Origin: Candidatus Krumholzibacteriia bacterium
GTDB lineage: Bacteria; Krumholzibacteriota; Krumholzibacteriia; JAJRXK01
Direction: 5' to 3'
Assembly (NCBI GenBank): GCA_035268685.1
Contig: DATFKK010000037.1
Coordinates: forward strand, 1 to 56,476
DNA length: 56,476 nt
In this document: one piece after another, positions 41,975-51,914 of the stretch
How the letters are laid out: each line of letters starts with the position of its first letter
Position numbering within the stretch: position 1 is the stretch's first letter
Notes under the pieces: generated by a model
The model's database searches: none
What the model was told of the DNA's origin: nothing
Seen by the model: the letters and a program-made list of their open reading frames with translations, nothing else
Program-made: the position numbers and the translations under genes

Positions 41975-44233
41975 TCAGCCCTGTTCCTTCTGGCGGATCA
42001 GGTTGAGGGCGCTGCCGGCGCGGAACCACTCGATCTGCTCGTCGGTCAGCGTGTGCTTCGCCTCGAAGCGATCCTCGCTGCCGTCGGCGTGCTTCAGGAC
42101 GACGGTCACGTTCTTCTTCGGCGCGAGTTCGGTCAACCCGAGAATGTCGACCTGGTCGTCCTCCTGCACCTCGTCGTAGTCGGCGGGGTCGACGAAGGTC
42201 AGCGGCAGCACGCCCTGCTTCTTCAGGTTGGTCTCGTGGATGCGCGCGAAGCTGCGCACGAGCACCGCCCGGGCGCCGAGGTGCCGCGGCTCCATGGCCG
42301 CGTGCTCGCGGCTGCTGCCCTCGCCGTAGTTGTCGTCGCCCACGGCGATCCAGCCGATGCCCTTGTCCTTGTAGGCGCGGGCGATCTTGCTGTAGCCGTC
42401 GATCGAGCCGTCGAGCTGGTTCTTGCCCTTGCCGGGATCGTGGCCGAAGGCGCTGACCGCACCGATGAACATGTTGTCGCTGATGTTGTCGAGATGTCCG
42501 CGGAAGCGCAGCCACGGACCGGCCGGGCTGATGTGGTCGGTGGTGCACTTGCCCTGCGCCTTCACCAACACGCGCAGGTCGGAGAAGTCCTTGCCGTCCC
42601 ACGGCTCGAAGGGTGTGAGCAGCTGCAGGCGCTTGCTGTCGGGCTCGACCACGACCTCCACGGCGCTGCCGTCGGCGGCCGGCGGCTGGTAGCCACGTTC
42701 GCCGGCGTCGAAGCCGCCTTCGGGCAGCTCGTTGCCGGTGGGCGGGTCGAGCTTCACCTGCTCGCCCTTCTCGTTGGTCAGCGTGTCGGTGAGCGGGTTG
42801 AAGCTCAGCCGGCCGCTCAGGGCGATCGCGGTGACGATCTCGGGGCTGCCGATGAAGGCCAGCGTGTCGGGATTGCCGTCGTTGCGCCGCGGGAAGTTGC
42901 GGTTGTAGCTGGTCAGGATCGAGTTCTTCGTGCCCTCGGGCACGTCGTCACGCTGCCACATGCCGATGCACGGACCACAGGCGTTGGCCAGGACCGTTCC
43001 ACCGATCTCGGTCAGTTCCTGGAGCTGGCCGTCGCGGGCGATGGTCGCGCGGACCTGCTCGCTGCCAGGGGTGACCATGAACTGGGTCGCGGTCTTGAGG
43101 CCCTTGTCCCGGGCCTGGCGCGCGATGCTCGCCGAGCGGTCGATGTCCTCGTAGCTGCTGTTCGTGCAACTGCCGATGAGCGTGCTGCTCAATTCGTCGG
43201 GATAGTCCTCGTTCTGCACGGCCTTCGCCATCTCGCTGATCGGACGCGCGAGGTCGGGGGTGTGCGGACCCACGATGTGCGGCTCGAGCGTCGACAGATC
43301 GATCTCGACGATCTTGTCGTAGTAGGTTTCGGGGTCGGTGTGGATCTCGGGATCGGCCACGAGTTCGGGTGCGTGCTTCTGGGCCAGCGCGGCGACCGCC
43401 TCGCGGTCGGTGGCCTCGAGATAGCGGGCCATGGCCTCGTCGAAGGGGAACACGCTGGTGGTGGCCCCCAGCTCGGCGCCCATGTTGCAGATGGTGGCCT
43501 TGCCGGTGCAGCTGATCGACTTCGTGCCCTCGCCGAAGTACTCGATGATCGCGCCGGTGCCGCCCTTCACAGTGAGCAGGCCGGCCAGCTTGAGGATGAC
43601 GTCCTTGGGGGCGGTCCAGCCGCCCATCTTGCCGGTGAGCTTCACGCCGATGATCTTCGGCCACAGCACCTGCCAGGGCATGCCGACCATGGCGTCGACG
43701 GCGTCGGCGCCACCCACACCGACAGCGAGCATGCCCAGTCCACCGCCGTTGGGCGTGTGGCTGTCGGTGCCGATGATCAGCTGACCCGGGGCGGCGTAGT
43801 TCTCGAGCACGACCTGGTGGATGATGCCCGCGCCGGGCTTCCAGAAGCCGATTCCGTACTTCTCGCTGGCCGATCGCAGGAACTCGTAGACCTCGGAGTT
43901 CTCGTCGTTGGCCACGGCCAGATCGGCGTCGGCGCCCACGCGGGCGCGGATCAGGTGATCGCAGTGCACGGTGCTGGGCACGGCCACGGTCGGTTTGCCC
44001 GCGCTGATGAACTGGAGGATGGCCATCTGCGCGGTGGCGTCCTGCATGGCCACACGGTCGGGGCGGAGACTGGCGACGGTGACGCCGCGTTCGGGCTTCG
44101 CCTTCGGGTCGTCGAGGTGCGCGACCAGGATCTTCTCGGTCAGGGTCAGGGCTCGACCGTAGGTCTGGCGTCCGATCGCGTGTCGTTCGGCGAACGACCC
44201 GTAGAGGGTCTCGAGGGCCTTGATCGTCTCCAT
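41975..44233 (-). CDS. acnA: Aconitate hydratase, mitochondrial type
   Basis: The enzyme isomerises citrate and isocitrate in the TCA cycle. The 752-residue protein matches mitochondrial-type aconitase: [32 protein letters not shown] near the start, [25 protein letters not shown], and [4Fe-4S] ligands in [11 protein letters not shown] and [11 protein letters not shown]. The swivel domain has [15 protein letters not shown]-like residues and [27 protein letters not shown]. The name is by family; the subtype could be annotated differently. Together with KorAB it supplies two TCA steps. ATG 44233; a weak promoter lies upstream. Confidence 0.95.
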   Translation of the reverse strand: METIKALETLYGSFAERHAIGRQTYGRALTLTEKILVAHLDDPKAKPERGVTVASLRPDRVAMQDATAQMAILQFISAGKPTVAVPSTVHCDHLIRARVGADADLAVANDENSEVYEFLRSASEKYGIGFWKPGAGIIHQVVLENYAAPGQLIIGTDSHTPNGGGLGMLAVGVGGADAVDAMVGMPWQVLWPKIIGVKLTGKMGGWTAPKDVILKLAGLLTVKGGTGAIIEYFGEGTKSISCTGKATICNMGAELGATTSVFPFDEAMARYLEATDREAVAALAQKHAPELVADPEIHTDPETYYDKIVEIDLSTLEPHIVGPHTPDLARPISEMAKAVQNEDYPDELSSTLIGSCTNSSYEDIDRSASIARQARDKGLKTATQFMVTPGSEQVRATIARDGQLQELTEIGGTVLANACGPCIGMWQRDDVPEGTKNSILTSYNRNFPRRNDGNPDTLAFIGSPEIVTAIALSGRLSFNPLTDTLTNEKGEQVKLDPPTGNELPEGGFDAGERGYQPPAADGSAVEVVVEPDSKRLQLLTPFEPWDGKDFSDLRVLVKAQGKCTTDHISPAGPWLRFRGHLDNISDNMFIGAVSAFGHDPGKGKNQLDGSIDGYSKIARAYKDKGIGWIAVGDDNYGEGSSREHAAMEPRHLGARAVLVRSFARIHETNLKKQGVLPLTFVDPADYDEVQEDDQVDILGLTELAPKKNVTVVLKHADGSEDRFEAKHTLTDEQIEWFRAGSALNLIRQKEQG

Positions 44234-44304
44234 GTTCTGCCTCGCGAAGGAAGAAAGGGCACAGGCGGCGCGGAATCGGGTGGTCGCGCCGGGCGCACGC
44301 GCAC

Positions 44305-44332
44305 AGGATAGTGCGATCGTGCGCGAGGTCCA
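44305..44332 (-). promoter_or_regulatory. Possible promoter of the aconitase gene
   Basis: On the minus strand, TGGACC (44327-44332), a 16-bp spacer and TATCCT (44305-44310), about 70 bp before the ATG. Confidence 0.35.
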
Positions 44333-44374
44333 CCGGGCCAGCCCCTTTCCGTAGCGACAGAGGCGGTCTGCGGG

Positions 44375-44950
44375 TCAGCCCTCGGATTCGGCGGCGCTGG
44401 GGGGCGGTTCGCCGTCGGCGCGCTCCAGGATCGCCCGGCGCAGACTCTGGTAGCGCTCCTCGGCCGGCTGGTCGAAGACGGGGTCGGGCTGATCGAACAT
44501 GGTGAAGTCGATCACTTCCCAGTCTTCTGCGCCCAACATGCGCTCGGCGGTGGGGAAGAAGACCCGTTCCTCGGTCTCGAGGTGTTCGCGATAGACCTCG
44601 GAGAAGTGCCGCAATTCTGGGGCGAGCGACGGATCGGGTCGGCCGGCGGCGCGGCGGGCACGGTCGGCGGTCCGGCGTGTGAGCGCGGTGAGTTCTTCGT
44701 GGTCGTCGATCAGGTCGCCGAGACGGCGTGCGGCGTCGGGGTCGCGCACCTGCAACCGACGGAGCACCAGGTCCTCCTTCGGATGGTGACAACAGTCGGG
44801 GTATCCGAGAAAGTACTCGAAGACCTGGTCGAGCAACCGGGCGTCGAAGGGCGTTCCCCGCTCGATTCCCCGGGTGATCCCCTCGAGGACGTCGAGAACG
44901 CGCAGGAAGTTGCGATGCTCCAGGCGCAGGAGCACGAGCGTGTCCGCCAT
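44375..44950 (-). CDS. Hemerythrin-like domain protein
   Basis: The 191-residue four-helix-bundle protein has the His/Glu pattern of HHE hemerythrins: RLEHRNFLRVLDVLE, CCHHPKEDLVLRRL, IDDHEELTALTRR and FSEVYREHLETEERVFFPTAERML. These residues would bind a di-iron centre that senses or carries O2 or NO. A disordered acidic C-terminus follows. It is divergent from the DUF481 gene. ATG 44950. Confidence 0.88.
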   Translation of the reverse strand: MADTLVLLRLEHRNFLRVLDVLEGITRGIERGTPFDARLLDQVFEYFLGYPDCCHHPKEDLVLRRLQVRDPDAARRLGDLIDDHEELTALTRRTADRARRAAGRPDPSLAPELRHFSEVYREHLETEERVFFPTAERMLGAEDWEVIDFTMFDQPDPVFDQPAEERYQSLRRAILERADGEPPPSAAESEG

Positions 44951-45001
44951 CAGTGTGCAGTCCTCGCAGTGGATCGGGACCGGGCGTGGACAGGAGGGCG
45001 A

Positions 45002-45796
45002 ATGACGCGATCACTATACCACGGCCGGACGATCCGCGAGATCCCGGGTTCCCTGGCGATCGTGCTGGCGGTCCTGGTCGCGCTCTCCGGGCCGTCGCGG
45101 GCTCAGATCGTGAACACGCTCGAGAGCCTCGATCCCGAGGCCTCCGGATTCGACGCCGTCCTCGACATCGCCCTGGAGGCATCGGGCGGGAACACCGAGA
45201 CCTTCGACGTCGCGGTCACGGCCACCCTGCAGTGGGCGAGCCAGCGCGACCGGCTTCGCGCGATCCTCGGCTACGACCTCGAACGTGCCGATGGTACCGA
45301 CAACGCCGACGACACCTTCTTGCACCTGCGCCACAACCGTGCCTTCGGCGAGGTCCTGAACTCGTTGCTCTTCGTGCAGTGGCAGCGCAATCCCTTCCAG
45401 CGTCTGCGGTCGCGATTCCTGCTGGGTGTGGGGGCGCGCTTCGACCTGGTCCGGGCGGAGGCCGTGCACCTACGTCTCGGCACGGCCCACATGGTCGAGA
45501 TCGAGCGCATCGACGGCGGCACCGAGGTCGAGGACACCGACCAACGCCTGTCGAGCTTCCTGGACTTCGCGTGGCGCCTCCCGAGTGGGGTCACGTTCTC
45601 GGCCAACGCCTTCGTCCAGCCGCGCTGGGACCAGCCGGACGACCTGCGGGCGATCGCCAGTGCCGGCCTCGAGGCACCGCTCGGCGGCGGATTCGCGCTG
45701 CGGACCACCGTCGACGCTGCCTACGACTCCGAACCGCCCGACGATGTCGACGAGCTCGACTGGGACCTCGCCACCGGCCTGCGCTTCCGCTACTGA
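45002..45796 (+). CDS. DUF481 outer-membrane barrel
   Basis: The 264-residue protein has a long signal peptide (IREIPGSLAIVLAVLVALSGPSRAQ) and then a barrel of alternating strands: LDIALEASGGNTETFDVAVTATLQW, RDRLRAILGYDLERADG, HLRHNRAFGEVLNSLLFVQWQRNPFQRLRSRFLLGVGARFDLV, ending GLRFRY with a terminal aromatic residue. DUF481 (YdiY-like) barrels are common; substrate unknown. ATG 45002 has AGGAGGG. The last 7 bp overlap the convergent permease gene. Confidence 0.85.
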   Translation: MTRSLYHGRTIREIPGSLAIVLAVLVALSGPSRAQIVNTLESLDPEASGFDAVLDIALEASGGNTETFDVAVTATLQWASQRDRLRAILGYDLERADGTDNADDTFLHLRHNRAFGEVLNSLLFVQWQRNPFQRLRSRFLLGVGARFDLVRAEAVHLRLGTAHMVEIERIDGGTEVEDTDQRLSSFLDFAWRLPSGVTFSANAFVQPRWDQPDDLRAIASAGLEAPLGGGFALRTTVDAAYDSEPPDDVDELDWDLATGLRFRY

Positions 45797-47061
45797 TGCC
45801 CGGCCTCGGCGCGGGCCTTGTGCAGATCCACGCGTGTGAGAACCGCGATCCCGCCCAGGAACAGCAGGATCAACGCGATCACACCGTAGCGTGATTCGCC
45901 CGTGAAGCGGGCCACCGTGGCCAGCAGGGCCGGCCCGATGATGCTCGCGAACTTGCTGCTGACGTCGTAGAAGCCGAAGAACTCGCTGCTCCGATCGAGT
46001 GGGATCATGCTCGCGAACAGCGAGCGACTCAGCGCCTGGCAACCGCCCTGGAACATCGACACACCGATCGCCATGAGGAAGAAGTCGCGCTCGGTGTGCA
46101 CGAACCAGGCGAATCCGCACAGGATCGTGTAGCCCACCAGTCCCACCAGGATCGCGTTCCGGGTTCCGATGCGTTTCGCCAGCCGGCCGAAGAGGATCGC
46201 GAAGGGAAAGCCCAGGAACTGCACCAGTAGAATGGCCAGGATGAGCTGGGTGCGATCGAGGCCGATCTCGGCTCCGAAGGCCGCGGCCATGACCACGATG
46301 GTGCCGATGCCGTCGTTGTACAGCCAGAAGGCCACGAGGAACTTGAACGCCTCGCGGTAGCGGCGAAGTTCGCGGAAGGTGCGTCGTAGGCGGCGGAAGG
46401 CCTCGGCGACGCGTCGGAAGGTTCCCAGCGTGGCCACGGTCGGATCCGCGGGGCCGTGCTCGTGCACCTGCCGCAGGATCGGCACCGTGAAGGCCGCCCA
46501 CCACAGTCCCGTGGTCAGGAACACGATGCGTGTGGCCCAGGTGGTGTCGGGGATCCCCAGCCAGCCCGGGTAGCTGATCACCAGGACCTGCAGCGCCAGG
46601 AGGATTCCGCCGCCGAGGTACCCGAAGGCGAAGCCGCGGGACGAGACGGTGTCGTAGTCCTCGGGCGGTGCGACGTGCGGTAGCAGACTGTCGTAGAGCA
46701 CGACCGAACTGGCGAAGGCGATGCGTGCGAGCACGTACAGCGCGGCGGCCAGGACCCAGTCGCCCGGCCCGGCTCCGAAGAGCGCGGCCGTGAAGAGCGC
46801 CCCGGCGAAGGCGAAGCCCCCCAGCAGCTTCTTGCGCCCGGAGCCGGCATCGGCGAAGGCACCGAGCACCGGGGCCGCGAAGGCGGTCAGGGCCATGGCC
46901 AGCGTGTTGGCGTAGCCCCAGTTCGACGTCGCCATCGCCGGATCCAGGCCCTCGCTCGCGACGCGCGAGAAGTACACGGGCAGGACCGCCGCCATGATGG
47001 TCGTCGCGAAGGCGGAATTGCCGACGTCGTAGAGGATCCAGGCCCGCTCGGCGCGGTTCAT
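45790..47061 (-). CDS. Atg22/UMF1-like MFS permease
   Basis: The 423-residue protein has 12 helices. It opens MNRAERAWILYDVGNSAFATTIMAAVLPVYF, the signature of the UMF1 (Atg22-like) family, and carries ADAGSGRKK after helix 2, SVVLYDSLLPHV and FLVAFWLYNDGIGTIVVMAAAFGAEIGL. Family members are thought to export amino acids or similar small molecules. Its ATG overlaps the ugpQ stop by 4 bp. It is the third gene of an operon starting at 48328. Confidence 0.9.
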   Translation of the reverse strand: MNRAERAWILYDVGNSAFATTIMAAVLPVYFSRVASEGLDPAMATSNWGYANTLAMALTAFAAPVLGAFADAGSGRKKLLGGFAFAGALFTAALFGAGPGDWVLAAALYVLARIAFASSVVLYDSLLPHVAPPEDYDTVSSRGFAFGYLGGGILLALQVLVISYPGWLGIPDTTWATRIVFLTTGLWWAAFTVPILRQVHEHGPADPTVATLGTFRRVAEAFRRLRRTFRELRRYREAFKFLVAFWLYNDGIGTIVVMAAAFGAEIGLDRTQLILAILLVQFLGFPFAILFGRLAKRIGTRNAILVGLVGYTILCGFAWFVHTERDFFLMAIGVSMFQGGCQALSRSLFASMIPLDRSSEFFGFYDVSSKFASIIGPALLATVARFTGESRYGVIALILLFLGGIAVLTRVDLHKARAEAGHQ

Positions 47062-47876
47062 CGTAGTCCCCTGCTCCGGAGGAGGTCCCGCAACCGCGCG
47101 GGATGGTCGGTGATGATCCCGTCGGCGCCGCGATCGATCAAGCGCTGCATGGTGGGGACGTCGTTCACCGTCCAGTAGCGTACGGCGATGCCGAAGCGGT
47201 GCGCGTCGGCGAGCAGGAGTGGAGTGTCGAGCCGCTGCCCCCTGTACGACACCGGGATCTGCAGGGACCGGGCGCGTGGGTGATAGCCCCACCAGACCCG
47301 GGTGCGATGTCGCAGGAAGAAGCGCCAGGCCGACGCACGATCGAAGAAGCGCGGCAGGTCGGGGTCCAGGGCGGCCAGGCGCCGCGCACTGCGCGCGGAC
47401 TCCGCACTCACGGCCACGCGCCCCCGGGCGCCGGCCGCGTCCACCAGTTCCACTGTCCGCCGCTCGGCGGCCGGGTCGCCCTCCTTGAGATCCAGCGACA
47501 GCCAGGTGTCGGGATACCGCGCGAGCACGTCCTCCAGGGTCGGGACATGGATTCCGCACCCGCGGAAGGGGTGTTCGCCGGCCTCGTCACGGAAACGGTG
47601 ACCCGCGTCCAGGGACTGCAGCTCGTCGAGCGTGAAGGCGTGGGCGGGGCCCCGGCCGTCGGTGGTCCGGTCGACGGTGCGGTCGTGCAGCACCACCACG
47701 TAGCCGTCGCGGGTGCACCGCAGGTCGAGCTCCAGACCTTCGGCCCCGTCCTCGAACACCGCGCGGTCGAAGGCCTCGATCGTGTTCTCGGGGGCGCGGC
47801 CGCTGCTGCCGCGGTGGGCGATGACGAAGGGCGCCGCCGCCTTCGGACGGCGCCCCGTCGGCTCGGTCGGGGTCAC
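47058..47876 (-). CDS. ugpQ: Glycerophosphodiester phosphodiesterase
   Basis: GDPD splits glycerophosphodiesters into glycerol 3-phosphate and an alcohol. The 272-residue protein has the TIM-barrel signatures FVIAHRGSSGRAPENTIEAFDRAV (catalytic His), GLELDLRCTRDGYVVVLHDRTVDRTTDG (metal-binding Glu/Asp and second His), and the final WTVNDVPTMQRLIDRGADGIITDHP. It starts at GTG 47876, overlapping the stop of the preceding gene by 4 bp. The longer frame to 48458 overlaps that gene in another phase and is rejected. Confidence 0.92.
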   Translation of the reverse strand: MTPTEPTGRRPKAAAPFVIAHRGSSGRAPENTIEAFDRAVFEDGAEGLELDLRCTRDGYVVVLHDRTVDRTTDGRGPAHAFTLDELQSLDAGHRFRDEAGEHPFRGCGIHVPTLEDVLARYPDTWLSLDLKEGDPAAERRTVELVDAAGARGRVAVSAESARSARRLAALDPDLPRFFDRASAWRFFLRHRTRVWWGYHPRARSLQIPVSYRGQRLDTPLLLADAHRFGIAVRYWTVNDVPTMQRLIDRGADGIITDHPARLRDLLRSRGLR

Positions 47877-48328
47877 GACCGGTCCCGGACCAGGCGCAGG
47901 AGCGACGAACCCACCCAGGGTGTGTCGTCGCCGCGAACCAGAACCGCTCCGAAACTCCACCCGACCTCGCCGACGTCGTCCGGGAACACGTCGCGGACCG
48001 GGCCGCTGAGAACGCGCGGTTGCTGTCGGGTGAGCAGGAAGGGCTGCGGGAACGCGCCCTCCACGAGCCGGAGTCCGCGGACCCGGCGGAGGCTCGGTCC
48101 CGTCCAGTCGAGAGGGCGGCCGTGGACGAGGACCAACTCGTCGGCGAGCAGGTCTCCGTCGAGGCACCACCGCACGCGCGGGCGATCGTCGGCACGCCGG
48201 GCCTCGGCGGGAACGTGGATCTCGGCGTCTTCGACCTGGACGCGTCGTCCGTCCCGGTGAACACGGATCCGGATGTCCACGACGGGGAGCGGGGCCGGGC
48301 GGACGGCTTCGGCCATTTCCCGGATCAT
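47873..48328 (-). CDS. Unknown protein, first gene of the ugpQ operon
   Basis: The soluble 151-residue protein has several beta-strand-like stretches (LPVVDIRIRVHRDGRRVQVEDAEIHV, RVRWCLDGDLLADELVLVHGRPL, EVGWSFGAVLVRGDDTPWVG). No signal peptide, membrane helix or known motif. ATG 48328 has a strong AGGAGGAGG site 8 bp upstream, and its stop overlaps ugpQ by 4 bp, which supports it as a real gene. Function unknown. Confidence 0.7.
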   Translation of the reverse strand: MIREMAEAVRPAPLPVVDIRIRVHRDGRRVQVEDAEIHVPAEARRADDRPRVRWCLDGDLLADELVLVHGRPLDWTGPSLRRVRGLRLVEGAFPQPFLLTRQQPRVLSGPVRDVFPDDVGEVGWSFGAVLVRGDDTPWVGSSLLRLVRDRS

Positions 48329-48427
48329 GTCGGACCTCCTCCTGGCGAGAGAGGAATGTCCACGGGCCGGGCTCGAGGGGGTCGGGTCGTCGGGGTTGCA
48401 GGCCTCGTGTCCTGATGGATCTTCGAC

Positions 48428-48458
48428 ATTCTAGCGCATCGTGGCGGTCGGCGTCCAA
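48428..48458 (-). promoter_or_regulatory. Possible promoter of the ugpQ operon
   Basis: On the minus strand, TTGGAC (48453-48458), a 19-bp spacer and TAGAAT (48428-48433). The spacing is slightly long. It is divergent from the DJ-1 promoter. Confidence 0.35.
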
Positions 48459-48480
48459 TTGCGGTGTCAGAGCGCCGGAA

Positions 48481-48510
48481 TTGCCGACACCCGTGGTCTT
48501 CTGCTAGCTT
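48481..48510 (+). promoter_or_regulatory. Sigma70-like promoter of the DJ-1 gene
   Basis: TTGCCG (48481-48486), an 18-bp spacer and TAGCTT (48505-48510), about 50 bp before the ATG at 48561. Confidence 0.5.
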
Positions 48511-48560
48511 GCGGGCCGGGCTCCCGCCTGTCTTCGCTCACCCATGCGGGAGGATCCGTC

Positions 48561-49112
48561 ATGGCTCGCGCCCTGGTCCTGCTTGCCGAGGGATTCGAGG
48601 AGATCGAGACCGCGACCGTGGTCGACGTGCTGCGGCGCGCCGAGGTCGAGGTCGTCCTGGCCGGCCTGCACGGGGAGAACGCCGTGCAGGGCTCGCGCGG
48701 CATGGTCTTCGTCCCCGACTCCGCCTTCGACGAGGCCGATTCCGACGTCGATCTCCTGGTCCTGCCGGGAGGGTCGCGGGGCGCCGAGAACCTCGCCGCC
48801 GATCCCCGGGTTCGCGCGCTGCTGCGCGAGCGTGTCGACGCCGGGCGACCGGTTGCCGCCATCTGCGCCGCTCCGTTCGCGCTCGACCAGGCGGGCGTGC
48901 TGCGCGAGGGCGAGTTCACGTGCTACCCGGGCTGGGAGTCGCGGCTCGACACGAAGGGCCGTCGCCACGAGCCGGTGGTCGAGACCGAGGGCCTGGTCAC
49001 GTCGCAGGGACCGGGGACCGCCATGGACTTCGCCCTCGCCCTCGTCGCGCGTCTGTGCGGGCGGGCGAAGTCGCTCGAGGTCGCGCGCGCACTGCTGCAC
49101 GCGGCGTCCTGA
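48561..49112 (+). CDS. DJ-1/PfpI family protein
   Basis: The 183-residue protein has the YajL/ThiJ pattern: ALVLLAEGFEEIETATVVDVLRRA, VLPGGSRGAENL, and the reactive Cys in VAAICAAPFALDQAGVL, followed by CYPGWE and VVETEGLVTSQGPGTAMDFALALV. DJ-1 proteins act as chaperones or glyoxalase/deglycase-type enzymes under oxidative stress. ATG 48561 has GGGAGGA 7 bp upstream. It has its own promoter and converges with the MATE gene 2 bp away. Confidence 0.92.
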   Translation: MARALVLLAEGFEEIETATVVDVLRRAEVEVVLAGLHGENAVQGSRGMVFVPDSAFDEADSDVDLLVLPGGSRGAENLAADPRVRALLRERVDAGRPVAAICAAPFALDQAGVLREGEFTCYPGWESRLDTKGRRHEPVVETEGLVTSQGPGTAMDFALALVARLCGRAKSLEVARALLHAAS

Positions 49113-49114
49113 TC

Positions 49115-50434
49115 TCAGCGATCGACGGTTCGCAGATGCCCGGCGACCTGCCGGCCCAGCGTCCACGTCCGGGCCAGCATGAAGGTGCTGAGGGCCGCCC
49201 ACAGCCAGTGGACGTCGCCGGTCGTGACGGCCACGGCGGCGAGGGGCACGAAGCCCCCGAGCGTCGACACGATCATCGCCCGTCTCAGCGTGGCCCCCGC
49301 GGTCAGTCCCAGGAAGAACCCGTCGTACACGTAGGCCGGCGCGCTGAACACCAGGACGGGCACGAGCCAGAGCACGATCTCGACCATGCGGTCCATGACG
49401 TCGACGTGATCGACGAGCAGGCCGAGGAGCGCGCGGGGAAAGAGCACACACGCGACCGCCACGATCGTGCTCGTGCCCACGCCCCAGGCCATGGCCACGC
49501 GCAGGGTGCGGTGCAGGGCTTCGCGATCGTTCTCGCCCGCGAAGACGCCGACCAGACTCTCGACCGCAAAGGCGAAGCCGTCGACGAACCACGCGGCCAG
49601 CATCACCACCTGCCGTAGCACGGCCGTGGCGGCCAGCGTGACCGTGCCCATGGCGGCGGCGATGTTCGTGAACACCGCGAACACACCGACGAGCAGGAGC
49701 GTGCGGATCGTGATGTCGCGTCCGAGCGAGAAGAAGCCACCGAGGGCTCGCCGGTCGCGCAGGCGCGGCAGGACACGGCGGACCGCACTCCACGGAAGCG
49801 CGGGGGCGACGAGGCGCAGGGCGACCGCGGTCATGGCCACCTGGCTCAGTGCCGTGGCCGCGCCCGCGCCGGCGGCGCCCCAGCCGAGACCGGCGATGAA
49901 CGCCACGTCGAGTACGATGTTCGTTCCGTGTCCGACCATCGACATGACCAGCGCCTGACCGCTCCGTTCCCGGCCCAGCAGCCAACCCAGCCACGCGTAG
50001 TTCAGCAGGACGAAGGGCGCGCCCCAGATCCGCGCGTCGAAGTAGGCCCGTGCGGCGACCTCGAGCTCGGCCGTTCCCTGCAGGGCCAGGAACCCGGCTT
50101 CACGCAGGGGCCACTGCAACACCAGGATCGCCACGCCGGCCGTGACGGCGATCGCGACGGCCCGCAGGGCGATCGTGCGCTCGGCGTCGGGATCGCGTCG
50201 GCCCCGCGCCTGCGCGGTGAGGCCGGTCGTGGCCATGCGCAGGAATCCGAAACCCCACAGGAAGACGTCGAACAGCACCGTGGCCAGGGCCACACCGGCC
50301 AGGTCCCGTACGTCGGCCAGGTGTCCGAGCAGTGCCACGTCGATGGCGCTCGCCAGCGGGACCATGAGGTTCGACAGGATGTTCGGCACGGCCAGCCGCA
50401 GGAAGCGGCTCTGCAGTCCGCGGATCCCGTTCAT
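49115..50434 (-). CDS. MATE-family exporter
   Basis: The 439-residue protein has 12 helices in two halves: LRLAVPNILSNLMVPLASAIDVALLGHLADVRDLAGVALATVLFDVFLWGFGFLRMATTGLTAQARG in the first, with the usual DinF/NorM-like spacing, and VVMLAAWFVDGFAFAVESLVGVFAGEND in the second. It is closest to the DinF branch. MATE proteins export cationic drugs or lipids with Na+ or H+. Its ATG overlaps the phospholipase D stop by 4 bp, so both are translated together. Confidence 0.9.
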   Translation of the reverse strand: MNGIRGLQSRFLRLAVPNILSNLMVPLASAIDVALLGHLADVRDLAGVALATVLFDVFLWGFGFLRMATTGLTAQARGRRDPDAERTIALRAVAIAVTAGVAILVLQWPLREAGFLALQGTAELEVAARAYFDARIWGAPFVLLNYAWLGWLLGRERSGQALVMSMVGHGTNIVLDVAFIAGLGWGAAGAGAATALSQVAMTAVALRLVAPALPWSAVRRVLPRLRDRRALGGFFSLGRDITIRTLLLVGVFAVFTNIAAAMGTVTLAATAVLRQVVMLAAWFVDGFAFAVESLVGVFAGENDREALHRTLRVAMAWGVGTSTIVAVACVLFPRALLGLLVDHVDVMDRMVEIVLWLVPVLVFSAPAYVYDGFFLGLTAGATLRRAMIVSTLGGFVPLAAVAVTTGDVHWLWAALSTFMLARTWTLGRQVAGHLRTVDR

Positions 50435-51696
50435 CCTCCGACGCGCGGCTCCGGGTACGTGCGTCCGGGGTCGACGGTCGCCGACCAGGGCGCGTTCCAC
50501 ACGCGTTCGAAGAAGGCGTCGACCTCGCGGGCGAAGCTCGCTCCCTCGACGACCAGGCCGTGGTGGCGGCCGCCGTGGAAGTAGTCGTGGCTCCAGTTGC
50601 TCGTGCCGACCCAGGCGAACCGTCCGTCCACGCTCAGGGTCTTGGCGTGCAGGACGCGCCCGTAGGGAACGAATCCGCCGGACCAGCCGGGGACCGTCGC
50701 GATGCGGACCTCGATCCCCGGGACACACTGCAGACTCTGCAGGTGCTCGATCTGTCCCGGTCGCGTGTTCCAGTGCGACACGAGCAGCTCGACCCGGACT
50801 CCGCGGGCAGCCGCGCTGCGCAGCGCGTTGTCGAGATCCGGCCAGAACTCGCCGTCGCGCGTGATCGGGCTGTAGGTGAGCATCTGCGCCCGCACGCGTT
50901 CGGTGGAGGTGTCGATCGCGTCGAGGAGGTGCGGGAGATCCCACAGCGTGCGGTCGGGCAGCAGTCGGGGACCCCCGAGCACCGGCACGATCTCGACCGT
51001 GGCACCGTCGTGTTCGACGGTGCGCGGGAACACCGACGTGTCGACGTCCCATGCATCGTTCGACGTCGCGACACCGGTTCCGCCCGCGACCCTCCAGTCG
51101 GTGTCGAACACGGCTTCGTAAAGGCCCACCGTCTTCGGTTCGACGATGCGAACCCCGAGCTCGACGATGTGTTCGAGTGCGCGCCAGTCGAAGTTCTGGC
51201 TGCCGACGAAGGCCTCGCGCCCGTCGACCAGCATGAGCTTGGTGTGCAGCGGACCGCCGAGCAGCTCACGGGTGCGCAGACGGCGGACCTCGATGCCGTC
51301 GACGGCGTCGAGTCGACCGAGGGTCTCGGGATAGGTCGCGTGGAAGGAGTCCTCGGCGAGCCAGCGCACGGTCACCCCGCGCGCGGCCGCACGCTCGAGC
51401 GCCACGATCACCGGCTCGAGCCGTGACCCCTCGCGGTTGCTCGCGTAGAAGTGCGCCAGATCGATCCGCACGGTCGCGTCGTCGATCATGTCCACCCACA
51501 CCGCGTGCGCCGCCGGCAGCGCGGGGGGTGCGGGATCATCGACTTCGATCGGCCAGGTGGCCACGAGCTGCAGCGCCGTCGGACCCGCTACGGCCGCGTC
51601 GCGGGCTCCGGCGCCGGCGACGAGTGCGGTGGCGGCCACTCCGAGAGTCCGGAGTTTCTTGAAGATTCGATGAAGGGAGCGCAGGCCGCTGCTCAT
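50431..51696 (-). CDS. Secreted phospholipase D-family protein
   Basis: The 421-residue protein has a basic N-terminus with a signal-like segment (LGVAATALVAGAGARDAAVAGP) and two HKD motifs: HTKLMLVDGREAFVGSQNFDW and HAKTLSVDGRFAWVGTSNWSHDYF. Both have the H-x-K-x4-D spacing, so the active site looks complete. Family members hydrolyse phosphodiesters of lipids or nucleic acids; spacing and the W-rich ends recall the PLD3/4 or viral K4 type. It probably acts in the periplasm or outside. ATG 51696. It heads the pair with the MATE exporter. Confidence 0.87.
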   Translation of the reverse strand: MSSGLRSLHRIFKKLRTLGVAATALVAGAGARDAAVAGPTALQLVATWPIEVDDPAPPALPAAHAVWVDMIDDATVRIDLAHFYASNREGSRLEPVIVALERAAARGVTVRWLAEDSFHATYPETLGRLDAVDGIEVRRLRTRELLGGPLHTKLMLVDGREAFVGSQNFDWRALEHIVELGVRIVEPKTVGLYEAVFDTDWRVAGGTGVATSNDAWDVDTSVFPRTVEHDGATVEIVPVLGGPRLLPDRTLWDLPHLLDAIDTSTERVRAQMLTYSPITRDGEFWPDLDNALRSAAARGVRVELLVSHWNTRPGQIEHLQSLQCVPGIEVRIATVPGWSGGFVPYGRVLHAKTLSVDGRFAWVGTSNWSHDYFHGGRHHGLVVEGASFAREVDAFFERVWNAPWSATVDPGRTYPEPRVGG

Positions 51697-51823
51697 GGTC
51701 GCGGACTCCGTCTGGGGTCGGAAGGTACGCCAGGGCCGCGGATCGGGGCTTCCTCCGGTCCCCGGATCGGCTCCGAAGTCGTGACAAGGTGCCATGAGGG
51801 GGGCGGACTGCCCAGTGTGGAAG

Positions 51824-51852
51824 TTGCCTGCCACCGGACTCCCGCCTACACT
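51824..51852 (+). promoter_or_regulatory. Sigma70-like promoter of rpiB-tal-Na/Pi operon
   Basis: TTGCCT (51824-51829), a 17-bp spacer and TACACT (51847-51852). The leader to the rpiB ATG is about 55 nt and could fold between GTGCCCCG (51864-51871) and CGGGGTGAGCAC (51883-51894). Confidence 0.5.
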
Positions 51853-51914
51853 CGGGCGGACCGTGCCCCGTGGAGCCATCCGCGGGGTGAGCACCTCGCA
51901 TCGAGTGGGCGAGT